Assembly: GCA_907163375.1 (NCBI GenBank)
Contig: CAJQUW010001455.1
Location: 51,201 to 115,200, forward strand
Origin: Prostheceraeus crozeri
Taxonomy: Eukaryota > Platyhelminthes > Polycladida > Euryleptidae
DNA length: 64,000 nt
Direction: 5' to 3'
The translations under genes and the position numbers were made by a program. The notes beneath the pieces are model-generated. The model was not told the origin of the DNA. It was given only the letters and a program-made list of their open reading frames with translations, and made no database searches. This document shows positions 27,603 through 37,965 of the stretch, in pieces; position 1 is the stretch's first letter; every line of letters starts with the position of its first letter.

Positions 27603-27759
27603 CTAATGCGACGCAACGTTCAAGTTGACTGATAGCAGATTCAACTTAATGATAGTATTCGCCAGTCTGAAGACTGCCCAGGGCAAACCGCGTGGAGGTT
27701 CTATCATGTCTTGCCCCTTGGTGGCCCTTATGAGAGCCGTTGGTTCGTTCTCGTCGTAT
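27603..27759 (-). CDS. Duplicated small module, copy 1 (3' exon)
   Basis: Follows a 63-bp candidate intron (27760-27822: GTAAGT donor, TCTATTTTCAG acceptor) after the end of the 398-residue gene. It reads about 50 residues, YDENEPTALIRAT and then the same residues as copy 2, ending NLNVASH. As positioned it lies behind the stop of the upstream ORF, so it would be 3' untranslated, unless an alternative splice inside that ORF joins it. Confidence 0.5.
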
Positions 27760-27834
27760 CTGAAAATAGAAGGAAAAATAGATGAAAATTTTTTCAAGTG
27801 ATAGAGATGAATATTGACTTACCACACTATCAAT

Positions 27835-29031
27835 TCAAGCGGTTCGCTGAACCTTCGCTGGTGGTGGATGAGGCAGGTATTTAGCTGGTAACTTTCGCTT
27901 ACGATGGCGAATTTCCTTTATCTCGCCATTGTGTTTGATGCTGATGTGGAGACAGCGAATATCTGGCGTTGCTCCTTCGTAGCACTCGTTCGTTTTGTCC
28001 AAATCCTCCGACTCCATTATTACATCGTCGATAATTTTGCTACCGACTATGGGGAGGTGGAGCGTTGTTCTTCTCTCCTTGACAGCGCTATTCTTCGCCT
28101 CAAGAAGAGCCATATTCTCCTGCTCATGTTGGAGTTTGAGCGTCGCCTCCTTCGCCTTCATGTTCTTAATGCATGTGGCCTGATCTTCTACACGACTCTC
28201 ACTCGCTAGAGCTCTCTTTTGGAAACCTTCCAACTTCAGTACTTGAGCCGTAAGACTCCTAATTTCCGCCACCTGCTTTTTGAGTTGAAAATTCTCATCC
28301 CTTAATGCTGAGCATTCGTTTTTATAACGGCTCATTTCATCCTTGAGCTTCTTAATGGCGTACTCTTGGCTAACCCTCGCCACACCATCATCCTTAGCCC
28401 ACTGCTTGGCTTGGGCTTTGATGCCTCTCCCTTTTTTAGGTGAGGAGTGCATTTTTGGCGCTGGCACTGCCCGACTCTTCACAATTGCCTCATCGGGTTT
28501 AGGAGCAATGACCGACTCCTCGGGTTTGCCAGTGATGACCACCTCTTCAGTTTCCGATTCAGATTCGGAGATTTCCGAATCAGAGCTAGAAGAGGTGAGG
28601 TCAGATAGCGGTGGCTGATCAATCTTGCAGTCTTCTATTGCACGAACTGCCATCTGCAACTCTGTCTCCGCATCCAGATCAACTTGAGGTCTTTCAACAG
28701 GTGGGATGATGACCTTCCCAACCTCTGAGACATGCGTCTCTGTCTCCTCTGTCTCAGGTTTTTTGAAAAGTGGGGTGATGGCTTTCCCAACCTCTGAGGT
28801 GGTATAATTCTTCACCTTCTTAATAGGACATTTTGAATGCGTCTTATAGAAAGACTCGTTCAGGTTTCCCCTGACGAATTTCATGCACGATGTGCATCCG
28901 CTCACCACACCGACCTCCTTATGCTCTTCTGGAGTGTCGGTGAATTTATTTAAATGGCGCTTGAACTCGTCACCTCGCTTGACTTCGCCACATAGGCACT
29001 TTTTAAAATGAAACTTCGAGTTTCCTCCCAT
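27835..29031 (-). CDS. 398-residue zinc-binding, coiled-coil protein
   Basis: Residues about 12-72 carry a Cys/His cluster (CLCGEVKRGDEFKRH; GCTSCMKFVRGN; HSKCPIKK), a likely zinc-binding module. Residues 75-160 are Glu/Pro/Ser-rich and include an acidic serine run (SSSSDSEISESESETEE), a typical phosphorylation-rich linker. Residues about 210-305 are a strong coiled coil. The tail is basic (RHRKRKLPAKYL). A TATA box lies at 29103-29110. I cannot name a family; the layout suggests a DNA- or RNA-binding regulator that oligomerises. It heads the minus-strand cluster. Confidence 0.7.
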   Translation of the reverse strand: MGGNSKFHFKKCLCGEVKRGDEFKRHLNKFTDTPEEHKEVGVVSGCTSCMKFVRGNLNESFYKTHSKCPIKKVKNYTTSEVGKAITPLFKKPETEETETHVSEVGKVIIPPVERPQVDLDAETELQMAVRAIEDCKIDQPPLSDLTSSSSDSEISESESETEEVVITGKPEESVIAPKPDEAIVKSRAVPAPKMHSSPKKGRGIKAQAKQWAKDDGVARVSQEYAIKKLKDEMSRYKNECSALRDENFQLKKQVAEIRSLTAQVLKLEGFQKRALASESRVEDQATCIKNMKAKEATLKLQHEQENMALLEAKNSAVKERRTTLHLPIVGSKIIDDVIMESEDLDKTNECYEGATPDIRCLHISIKHNGEIKEIRHRKRKLPAKYLPHPPPAKVQRTA

Positions 29032-29102
29032 TATGTATATCTGTTATGTATCTGTAAAAGGAAGGATGAAATAGAATTACTGACAGGCAACATTGGCAGT
29101 CA

Positions 29103-29110
29103 TTTTTATA
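29103..29110 (-). promoter_or_regulatory. TATA box of the 398-residue gene
   Basis: TATAAAAA about 72 bp upstream of the ATG at 29031 on the minus strand. A pyrimidine-rich TCCTTCCTTTTACAG between them could also be a splice acceptor in the leader. Confidence 0.5.
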
Positions 29111-29800
29111 ATCATACAGCTAAATTGTGAGATTGGTGGAAAGTGCCGAACCTTTGAATCCGTTACAGGCATTACTCAGAGGGGATCTTATCCCAACTCC
29201 AAGGCCTCGGCCCACAAATCCAACCTCCCGCGGACATAGCGTGCGTCATATCACTGTGTTGGTATCCGGACCCTGATTTTGACATGAAAACCAGTGGATT
29301 GTTTACAAAGGTTGCAAATTCCAAGCCGAAGCTCGCCTCCCACAACTTTATAAATGCCTTAGTTGAATTCAGCAGGGTCGAAAACCCCAAAAAACCTCCA
29401 AAACTAGTGAATTTAAATTTTTCAACTTTTTAGCACTACTTATGAAATTTTATAAGTAGTTTATTACTTAGGGAAGATCAATAGCGACCGAACCTTTTTT
29501 GAATCAAGTCAAACGGACTTGTAGAAGCAAAGTTACAAGCCTTTAAAGTTTTGGAGTCTTTTATGGCCTGGAGACGAAGGCCATCTCCTGACGAACCTCT
29601 AAGTCTGACACCTTAGCTGACTTCAGCAATGAATGGAATTTCGAATGTCCGAAGCTATCATCGGAGCTCAGAGAGACGACCTACCTTTGACAATCGCTCT
29701 TCTCTAAATGAAAAGTCTCTGTCGGTTCCCGCTTATATAGTGTGTGGCGATCAGCTGATGACGTAATACCCATCATCCAAATCTTTAAATCCGTCTATCT
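29111..29800. other. No convincing gene
   Basis: A 72-codon frame (29172-29390, minus) has no recognisable motif. A TATATAG box occurs near 29736. I see no repeat until about 29800. Confidence 0.5.
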
Positions 29801-30945
29801 CCGGTTCTAGTGCTCCGATGGAGCTGGGATTCACCATTTACTTGTAGAATTTGATGCTGAATCCGAATCTGCCCTCCATTTTCCCATCAGATGCTTCGTT
29901 TGGCTCTACAGCCCACAGCCATCGCAAAAATTCTGTCGTTTTTCGGAAAAATGAAGAAAAAGTTTTTCTCTCCGATGGCTTTAAAATTCACCATATACAT
30001 GCAGAATTGTACGCTGATACCGAATCTGAAATCCGTTTTGCTCTCCGATGCTTCGTTTTGGCTCTACAGGCCACAGCCATCGCAAAAGTTCTAACTGTGT
30101 CGTTTTTCGGAAAAATGAAGAAAAATTTCTTCTCGCCGATTGAGCTGGAAATCATACCACAGATGTAGAATTTGAACTGATTCCAAATCTGGTCTCAGAT
30201 CTACCATTGGAGCAGCCGTTTTGAGGCTACAGCCCAAAACGTCCAAAATTCTAACTCTGTCGTTTTTCGCCAATCTCCCAAAATCTTAAATGGCGTCTCA
30301 CATCTAAACGAAGACAGATATGAACAAGCCATTTCTTGTAATGAATTTGTCTCACTCTTGGCTTTCAAACGAGCTATTGCACGACTTTCTACGATCACTA
30401 GAACCAAAATTGGAAGATCGGTGCCGAGGGGGGGCGACGTCAGCGAAAATTTTTTCTCTCAGATTGAGCTGCAAATACACCATTTCAATGTAGAATTTGA
30501 CGCTGATTCCAAATCTGAAATCCGTTTTGCTCTCCGATGCTTCGTTTTGGCTCTACATCCCACAGCTATCGCAAAAATTGTAACTCTGTCGTTTTTCGGA
30601 AAAATTAAGAAAAATTTTTTCTCGCCGATTGAGCTGGAAATTACACCACAGATGTAGAATTTGACGCTGATTCCAAATCTGGTCTCAGATCTACCATTGG
30701 AGCAGCCGTTTAGACGCTAGAGCCCAAAACATCCCACATTCGCCGTTAACTCTGTCGTTTTTCGCCAATCTCCCAAATCTTAAATGGCGTCTCACATCTA
30801 AACGAAGACAGATATGAACAAGCCGTTTCTTACAGTGAATTTGTCTCACTCTTAGCTTTCAAACGAGCTACTGCAAGACTTTCTACGATCTCTAGAACCA
30901 AAGTTGGAAGAACGCTGCCGAGGGGGGGACGTCCAAGTTTGTTCA
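29800..30945. repeat. Imperfect direct repeats (about 300-490 bp spacing)
   Basis: The block 30130-30430 (from GATTGAGCTGGAAAT to GGAAGATCGGTGCCGAGG) recurs at about 30620-30930. A shorter block with GATGCTTCGTTTTGGCTCTACA and CGTTTTTCGGAAAAATGAAGAA occurs three or four times between 29890 and 30610. Every frame is interrupted. This may be the repeated tail of a mobile element or a decayed gene-family segment. Confidence 0.7.
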
Positions 30946-31104
30946 CCCAACTTTTGACGAGAAACACGATGGGAGCGGCCTGGCCGGCACACCACGCCAG
31001 CCTGGCCGGCACACCACGACACCTTGGAGAGCGCACCACGAACAACTCGCAACTCTCCGTGCCAGAGGGGGGGCGCCGGTCGGGTGTTCGCCGTTTTATT
31101 ACTA

Positions 31105-31848
31105 CTACCCTTCATGCTTTGAAATATCAGTGTAACTGACGGCGAGGCGATGGACACAAGTAAAGTCCCACACAAGTGGTTTCTCGCCTTTCCAGGCGAG
31201 GAGGGACGCTCCATCCGGCTGCTTGCCGTCGTTTCGAGAGAGGCCATGAGGTTCAAGGGTGGCTGGCACCTCGGCGGTCTTCATGGCTCGGAGGATGATG
31301 TCGTTGCCAAGTCGATGTCTGGCGTGCCGACTCCTTTTCTTATTGCAGACGAGGGCATGCTGTGCCGATCGCTCCACCTCAGCGCCACACACACACGTGT
31401 GAGCAGCACAAACAGGTGCACCGAGTCGTAGAGCGCTGGCAGTCGAAAACTGCTCGTCCGACAGTCGAAGCCCGAGATTCCCGGAAGGCAGGGCATTGAG
31501 CCAATCCCCAGCACCCGGAGCACGACAACCATGGAGGCGGGAGATGGTAACCTGGTCGGCGTCATCCAGGAGAATGGTGAAGTGGCGGTCGACGATTCTG
31601 GCGAGCACGGGCTGCAGGAGGCTCATCCAAGGAGAGTTCACGCCAAGAGGCACTCGCTTCCTCGGCATAGGAGAAGGGCGTAGCTCCCAGGATGCAGGTC
31701 GACAACGGAGTGGAGGCGTGGACGGAGGCGAGGTACGCACATAAAGCCGTGGCCAAAGGTGGTGGGATTCCGAGGCCGCCATCACGACAGGGAAGGCAGG
31801 CCTGCCGCCACCTCGCGTCGTTGAGGGAGGTGTTCGTCACGTCGGTAA
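31105..31848 (-). pseudogene. 3' part of R2/NeSL-type LINE: zinc knuckle and restriction-like endonuclease
   Basis: The minus frame reads DWLNALPSGNLGLRLSDEQF, then CVCGAEVERSAQHALVC (a C-x-C...H-x3-C knuckle), then LEPHGLSRNDGKQPDGASLL and VWDFT. The CCHC knuckle followed by a PD...D motif is the C-terminal endonuclease arrangement of site-type LINEs (R2, NeSL and kin). The segment around 31562-31848 continues in an adjacent frame, NTSLNDARWRQACLPCRDGG. The protein stops before the usual C-terminus, so the copy is decayed and probably 3'-truncated. Confidence 0.8.
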
Positions 31849-31864
31849 GGGACCCCAGTGAATC

Positions 31865-32100
31865 GAAACTTATAAATCTTCCAAGAAACTTACAAGATCT
31901 TAGAAGATTTGCAAGATTGGACTGTTATCTTGGAAGATTTGTAAGATAGGTCTGTTGTCTTGGAAGATTAGCCTGAAAGATCTTAGAAGATATGTCTGGG
32001 AACTGAAACTTGGAAGATTGGCAAGATAGAACTGTTATCTTGGAAGATTGACCTGTAAGATCTTATAAGATATGTCTGGGAACTGAAACTTGGAAATTTG
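31865..32100. repeat. Left subterminal repeats of the 6.1-kb element
   Basis: Imperfect copies of TTGGAAGATT, CTGTTATCTTGGAAGATT and GATCTTAGAAGATATGTCTG, with a ~100-bp unit occurring twice. They are inverted relative to the right-end repeats. Confidence 0.8.
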
Positions 32101-34929
32101 GTAATACCACAGCGCCAGAGGAAGGACCCCGCAGCATCCGCAGTTGCGGGAAGCGCAAAATAATTTCATTAAGTTGAAGTTTATGAATTACTTATAAAAA
32201 AATTATGTAGAACTTTCAATGTGATCTGTGAACTTGTGTAGTGATCATCAGGGGCAACAACCGGCCCCGCTGTCCCCGCGCTGACTTAAGTTGCGAACTA
32301 TAAGAATGCTTGCATGCATAGAATTGAGATCAGTTTTTAGTCAATTGGTGCTGCTTCTTCTTGCTATTTCGGCTAAAACGCTTGTTATTTCTTTTATTGG
32401 ATAATACTCAACCCTACATATTTAAAAACGATGTTCTTGGTCACTTTAGTATCTAGTAAAATCAAGAATACGAAGTCAATGATCAAATCAGGAAATGGGA
32501 GCAATGTAAGTACTGCGTACTATACAAGTCTCATTATAGGACAAGTCAAACATTCAGAGCAGAAGCTATTCGGTTTGACAAAGACAAAACCCCATTATTA
32601 TTGTGTTCATGGGTTTGCAGGAAGCAGTCCAGGCGCATTAAAAATAAGTATGACGCATTCTATTCAGGTCACGTATGTTGCTACACTACCGTCATCGATC
32701 AACCAGTTCTCCGCACTGCTGTTAACACGTTAACAGTGACAGCTTATGAGCAACGCATAAAGGAGCAGCGTGCATGATTCGGTTGTCAGTAACATCACCA
32801 GTGCTGTGACTGAGAAGTTTCTATTGCGTTGTCTACATTGCGGATTGTTTCAATTACTGTACAGAGATCAATTCATGCTATTCGATGTTTATACTGCTTT
32901 CTCAGGAACATTGATACGGACTTTGGTTGATGTTGTCCTGAGTTTCTTCAAATTTCTCATCGTCGCTGAAGGAATTTAAGGACGCGAGGAACTGATGAAA
33001 TTGCCACTCACATGATTCCTTGCAATTGAAATGTGGAGTCAAAGCTGAATTTCATCTACCGTGGTAAATTGAATGATCCAATTCCAGATCAAAGGTAAGA
33101 ACATTTCACTGTGTCATAATTTACGCGTCCAACTAGGCCCTATGACAGATCCATAAATTAAGAGCTGTCTTAAAAGTCTCAACTACAACGGAATTGTAAA
33201 TCAAATGCTATTTAGATTTTATGACTCTGACTCTGACTGCGATAGGTAGAATGGCATACTTTGCTTCGTGCAAAAATACAGCCACGTCGTCCCCTTGAAC
33301 TTCATGACTCGAAGAATGAATTGTCATTTTTCAACCTTTTCCCATCATAGATGCGTTCGAAAATTAGGTGGACCCCGTAAATTTAAGGCTAAAGTAAGAT
33401 AAAGTTGAGGGTATTATCAATCTTCCTATTGAGGGCCCATAGATGGCTGGTGACAAGATATGAACAGATCGACAATGAAAATTTGGTGCTTACTGGTTAT
33501 CTCCCCCTCACGATTTCAAATTTGTTTGAAATCTGTAAAAATGAATCAATCATCACAAAACTTAAAGTGCGCATAGGTGAGGACATTTGCTATCCATATA
33601 GGCATACCAAAATTTATGCCATTCGGACAAATACTTTTTGAATTAGGAACGATAACTTGAGGTGTAGCGATGGCAGAAGTTTAATCCGACTTCTCCTGAC
33701 CTGATATATAGCACTTGAAGTCAACAAAGTCATTTCGTGACAACTCGTGAAGTGATAATGACCAGATCGCATCGCTTACACTAATATAGAAATAGAAATA
33801 TATTTTCGCCAATACAATCACTGTACAAGATTCATGTACAAAAAGCGTAAACATATGTGCATGTGCATATTATATTCAAGAGAAGTACATTAGATATATT
33901 GTACCAGCGACTGTAGAGAGTGAACGGTACTAGAGCAATGTAGGCAGTAGAAACCTAGTCCCGCTGAGAGAAGTCCGATGTCAATCCACATTTCACACAA
34001 ACGTCGGAAGAATATATCGCAATAAAAGTATGAGTCATGTATGCATGAACCCTAAATGCAGGGTCTAAACTAATTTATGCATTTGTAGAGTACATGAAGA
34101 TCGGTTTAGAACAGTAAAAAGTACAGTACATTGCATAATATGCAGTTGGATCGATTCGGGATATCAGGCAATTAAGGTAAAATTTGTAAATAATGGTGGA
34201 CAATTTGATATCCTTTCGAGTATTTTACCCAGTGAGCATATTTCTAACATTTTTAAGAATATTTTGTTCTACTGACTTTTCTGATATATTTCGGTAATGT
34301 ATTCCACTCTGTGGCACCGGAAAAGTCAAAATTTTTTTTGACCTAGGCAAGTTCTGTAATATTGTATAGGAAAATTGATGGCATTTCTTTCCGTGCATGT
34401 TCCATCAAATTTATATTTACAAATACTTTTCAAAGATAAGGGCAGCCTATCATTTTCATATTTGAGCTTGTGACATATGCTGAGAACCTTATAACGATAC
34501 ATGCGATTAACTCCTAGAAAACTCTCAAAAACACTTAAATGAAAATTTAGGTGAGGGTTCTATGTGATGGCGAGTTCTATTCGAGAAAATGCGGTAGTCA
34601 AGCGAAAAAAGTTAACATAGCATGTTCATGAATAGAAATACATAAACATATTTAAATGCGCATAATATCATTGTATCTCTTGGTTTCCTGTAAATATCAA
34701 CATGGTTTGTATTATTTTCATTTTTGAGTAAATAATAATGAATGCATGCAGGTTGAGGTAACTAGGTTATTAAAATGTAATGAAGGGGGCCCAAGTTGGA
34801 ATTTACGATAGATTCCTTTAGAACCTCATGCTAGAATTAAAGCATTAATTAGGTTACAAGTAACATCTACATTAAGTTTTCAAAATTCTAAAATACAAAT
34901 GTTCAGTCCACTTTCTGCGCTTTTTACAG
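32101..34929. other. Interior of the 6.1-kb element, mostly unassigned
   Basis: A 100-codon frame at 32431-32733 (MFLVTLVSSKIKN…) could be a first exon, but I find no domain in it. Otherwise this is AT-rich, intron-like sequence without recognisable motifs. Confidence 0.4.
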
Positions 34930-36126
34930 GGGAAATGGAAAAGAAGAGAGGAACATTGGAGGGGAAGCTAGATGACAACGACGACACTATTAGGAGCTTC
35001 GGCTTCCTCGATTCCTCAGGGGAACACTATCCGAACCAGAAATAGATGCACAGTCTCTTGGAACAGATGAGGAGCCACTGAGAAATCCTGATACAGAGGT
35101 ATGTTTTAGTCATAGAAAAAAGATAATTAGACTATGATGAAGGGACATCAATTCATTTTCAGCGAAATTAAATCTGCTCCTGATGCCTACTCTTTAAAAA
35201 TAAAAGTTGAGAATCTTGTATGCGGCATATTCTTGAACTGTGGAAAATCTAGGTTTATTTGTTTGCGATAGAGTAACTAGGAACATATTACAATTCCGTG
35301 CACATTACTTTAAAGTATGGATGTGTGTTTGAGACTAAGAATACATTAATTTTCAATTATTTGTACAAGTGATGCGTTACAATTGTTTCTTGTTATACTG
35401 TTATATTGTGATGTTACTTGAAACTTGATAAATGTTAAATGCACACTCCTGCTGGCGTATTTTGCAGGCACTATGTACTAACAATCAAATTCTTCTTGAA
35501 ATAAGGGAAATGAAGATCTTTTTGGAGGACATGAATAAGCGGATGGCTTCATTGGAAAAAGAAAATAGTAAGTTGTTAGTGTGAGCTGTATAACTACAGT
35601 GTAATTTAGTCACAGTGAGTTACAGTATACACATGTGCATGTAATTTCTCAAAACACCAGTTTTTTATATACTTTTATTGCGTACGATAGAAAGAATTAA
35701 ATACATTACTTTCTCTCGATGGTTGACTTAAATTAATCACGGACAATTGATCTTATCTTACAGAAGCGAAAGGAAGCATCAAGACACTTGGTTCAAGTTC
35801 AAGACGAGACATCAAGTTCTTCAGCGGGGCCTGTAGTAAGTTAAAAGGCCGTACTGAATGAAACTAGCCTCTTTGTTCATAACTGCAGACTTCGCTCATC
35901 ATTTAAAACTTAAAACTGCATCACATGCAATATTTCATCTTTCAGATTTTTAATGGAACGGATTTGATGTCCATCAGGGCGAATAGGCCCAGCATATTCG
36001 CCCTCCGAATTGCGGAGGAAATGTTCTGGGAGGATGAGCTAAAGACCAAGATAATATCTCCTTAAAGAAAGAGCCATGATGGGAGGCAGCCATTTGAGGA
36101 CGATAACAGACTGAAAATTATGAAAA
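34930..36126 (+). pseudogene. Decayed BEN-like gene (several exons)
   Basis: Four candidate exons with good splice signals. 34930-35098: acidic; the frame changes midway. 35468-35567: QILLEIREMKIFLEDMNKRM, a coiled coil. 35764-35835: Ser-rich. 35946-36126: NGTDLMSIRANRPSIFALRI, then AEEMFWEDEL and, after a frame break near 36060, GRQPFEDDNRLKIMK. The last exon resembles a BEN domain (…RSPSIFARDLA..LF..EEL… then G…..DP.KL). Coiled coil plus BEN is a known regulator layout. It was probably carried by the 6.1-kb transposon. The identification rests on pattern memory. Confidence 0.45.
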
Positions 36127-37660
36127 GTAAGGGATTTATCTTTCTAAACGCGGTAACGTGCCATCCATGTGGAATTTCCCATGTGTTTGTTCTCGTGTTT
36201 CTATTGTGTGATAATTCGTATTTGTATGTCCCATATATATTATTTGAGGAACAATCGGGATCGTCTCTCTGAAAGATGCCGATCATGGTATATAAGGTGC
36301 AATTCATATAACGAGTAAATACAGATTTCGATAAAAAATCATTAGGACCATTTATTCCATTTAGGGAACAAGATCTCTTGTCAGTCGATGAGACACTGTA
36401 CATCAATGTTTACGCAATAGAAATGAGAGAACGGTGATAATGAACATGTCGCTTATCTCTGTATCGTGGCGGCAAAGAATAGAATCTCGTCAGAGGATTT
36501 TGAGATTTCCTGTCGAATGTGGATATTTCACCGAAATTCGTGCATGCATCCTCAGGTCAAAGGTAAGATAGCCGGAATACTGTATACATGTACATACATG
36601 TATACTCACTGGTTGAATGAAGTGAACATTCGCCGAAAGAATCAATTCTAACTCCGAGTATCACCCAAGATTATGAAAACAATTATATATCATAGAACGA
36701 TTTTGGTGTGGCCATGCTCAAGATTTTATTAGAACATGATTCATATTATCATCGGACATATGTACTATGATACCATGGGAACTTAAATTAATTACTGAGA
36801 GATATCTCACTTGTATGCATGCATAGTGCGTGATATCACAATATAGGTACAATAATAAATTAAAGTCTTCTCATTGCCTCCTAATGTTAGATCAAATTAT
36901 CTCCAATTCAGTGTTTTTCATTCCATCAAAAACAATCCCATGCATGCGTATAGAAGAAAAAATTCGCACCACTGTAGCCTTGGCAAATCTGAAAATGACA
37001 ATGCGATCAATACTTACATCATCTTTCCTACGTTTGTTAAAAAGCACTTAGTTCAACCATTTAAGAATGAAAATTTTCTTCACAATCAAAGCAAAGTCAC
37101 TCTCCTTTGATACGATTCGTTATAAATCTCACACTGTTCATCTATCCTATACGCATGGTACAACATTTTTTTCACCTATAAATTATTTCCTGATTATCTT
37201 TTTCAGAGGCCATAACTTTAAGATTTCGCAATGGACCCACCTGGGAAGAGGCAAAGTCTGTCGTAAATCAGCGAGGCTTGGATCTGAGGAGAAAAGAAAA
37301 ACCAGAAAGACGATCTTGATTAATCACATATTCTGACATACCTGTCAAATACATGTTTTCAATACATGCATCTATGTGTTACCTGTCATTCCTTTTGATT
37401 TTATAGCCAAGCAGATGCGTTAAACCAAACTAATGCACAACTGGTGCATTCACAGTTTTATCTCTGTATATATACATTTGGCCAGTTGATTTTTTTGTAT
37501 TATGGAAGATATCAATAATGTTTCGTCTACAAGAGCAGCAAGAAGGATTTCTAAATTTACGGTACATGCATAAAGACATGCTTGCTTATTGCTGAGTCAT
37601 TTTTGAAATTCTTCATGTTGCTGTTGTAGACGAAACATTGATATTTTCCATAATACAAGG
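36127..37660. other. Interior of the 6.1-kb element with possible last exons and a small palindrome
   Basis: Possible exons end at 36568 (before GTAAGAT) and begin at 37207 (after TTTTCAG), the latter ending in an Arg/Lys/Glu-rich tail. At 37497-37660 an inverted pair (TATTATGGAAGATATCAATA; reversed near 37630-37660) could fold into a hairpin. No other support. Confidence 0.35.
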
Positions 37661-37671
37661 CAATCAACAGA

Positions 37672-37885
37672 CTAATCTTCCAAGATAGCAAACTAATCTT
37701 CTAAGATAACAGACTAATCTTCCAAGATAACGGGCTAATCTTCCAAGATAACGGGTTAATCTTCCAAGATAACAGGCTAATCTTCCAAGATAACAGACTA
37801 ATCTTCCAAGATAACAGACTAATCTTCCAAGATAACAGACTAATCTTCCAAGATAACGGACCTATCTTCCAAGTTTCTTCTAAGA
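37672..37885. repeat. 21-bp tandem repeat, about ten copies (right subterminal)
   Basis: Unit TAATCTTCCAAGATAACAGAC with small variants. It matches the left-end repeats in inverse orientation. The minus-strand frame that spells SWKISLL repeatedly is just the translation of this repeat. Confidence 0.9.
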
Positions 37886-37965
37886 TTTCTACTAAGTCTT
37901 GCAAAGACATGGCAGTAAATCTTAAAAGAAGCTTAGAAGATTTGTAAGTCTCGATTCACTGGGAC

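Larger units (their letters stand above)
31854..37962. mobile_element. 6.1-kb inverted-repeat DNA element inside the R2-type LINE
   Basis: The left end CCCAGTGAATCGAAACTTAT and the right end …CTCGATTCACTGG are inverted repeats of about 30 bp. GGGAC stands at both borders (31849-31853 and 37961-37965). LINE coding sequence reads across if the insert is removed, so the target duplication is 3-5 bp. The superfamily is unclear. The subterminal regions carry many copies of TCTTGGAAGAT/ATCTTCCAAGA in opposite orientation, as some large cut-and-paste elements have. The interior has decayed exons, one BEN-like. Confidence 0.75.

Noticed and set aside
37701-37910. Repetitive 69-residue protein (SWKISLL repeats)
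   Set aside because: It is the translation of a 21-bp tandem repeat in the end of a transposon.
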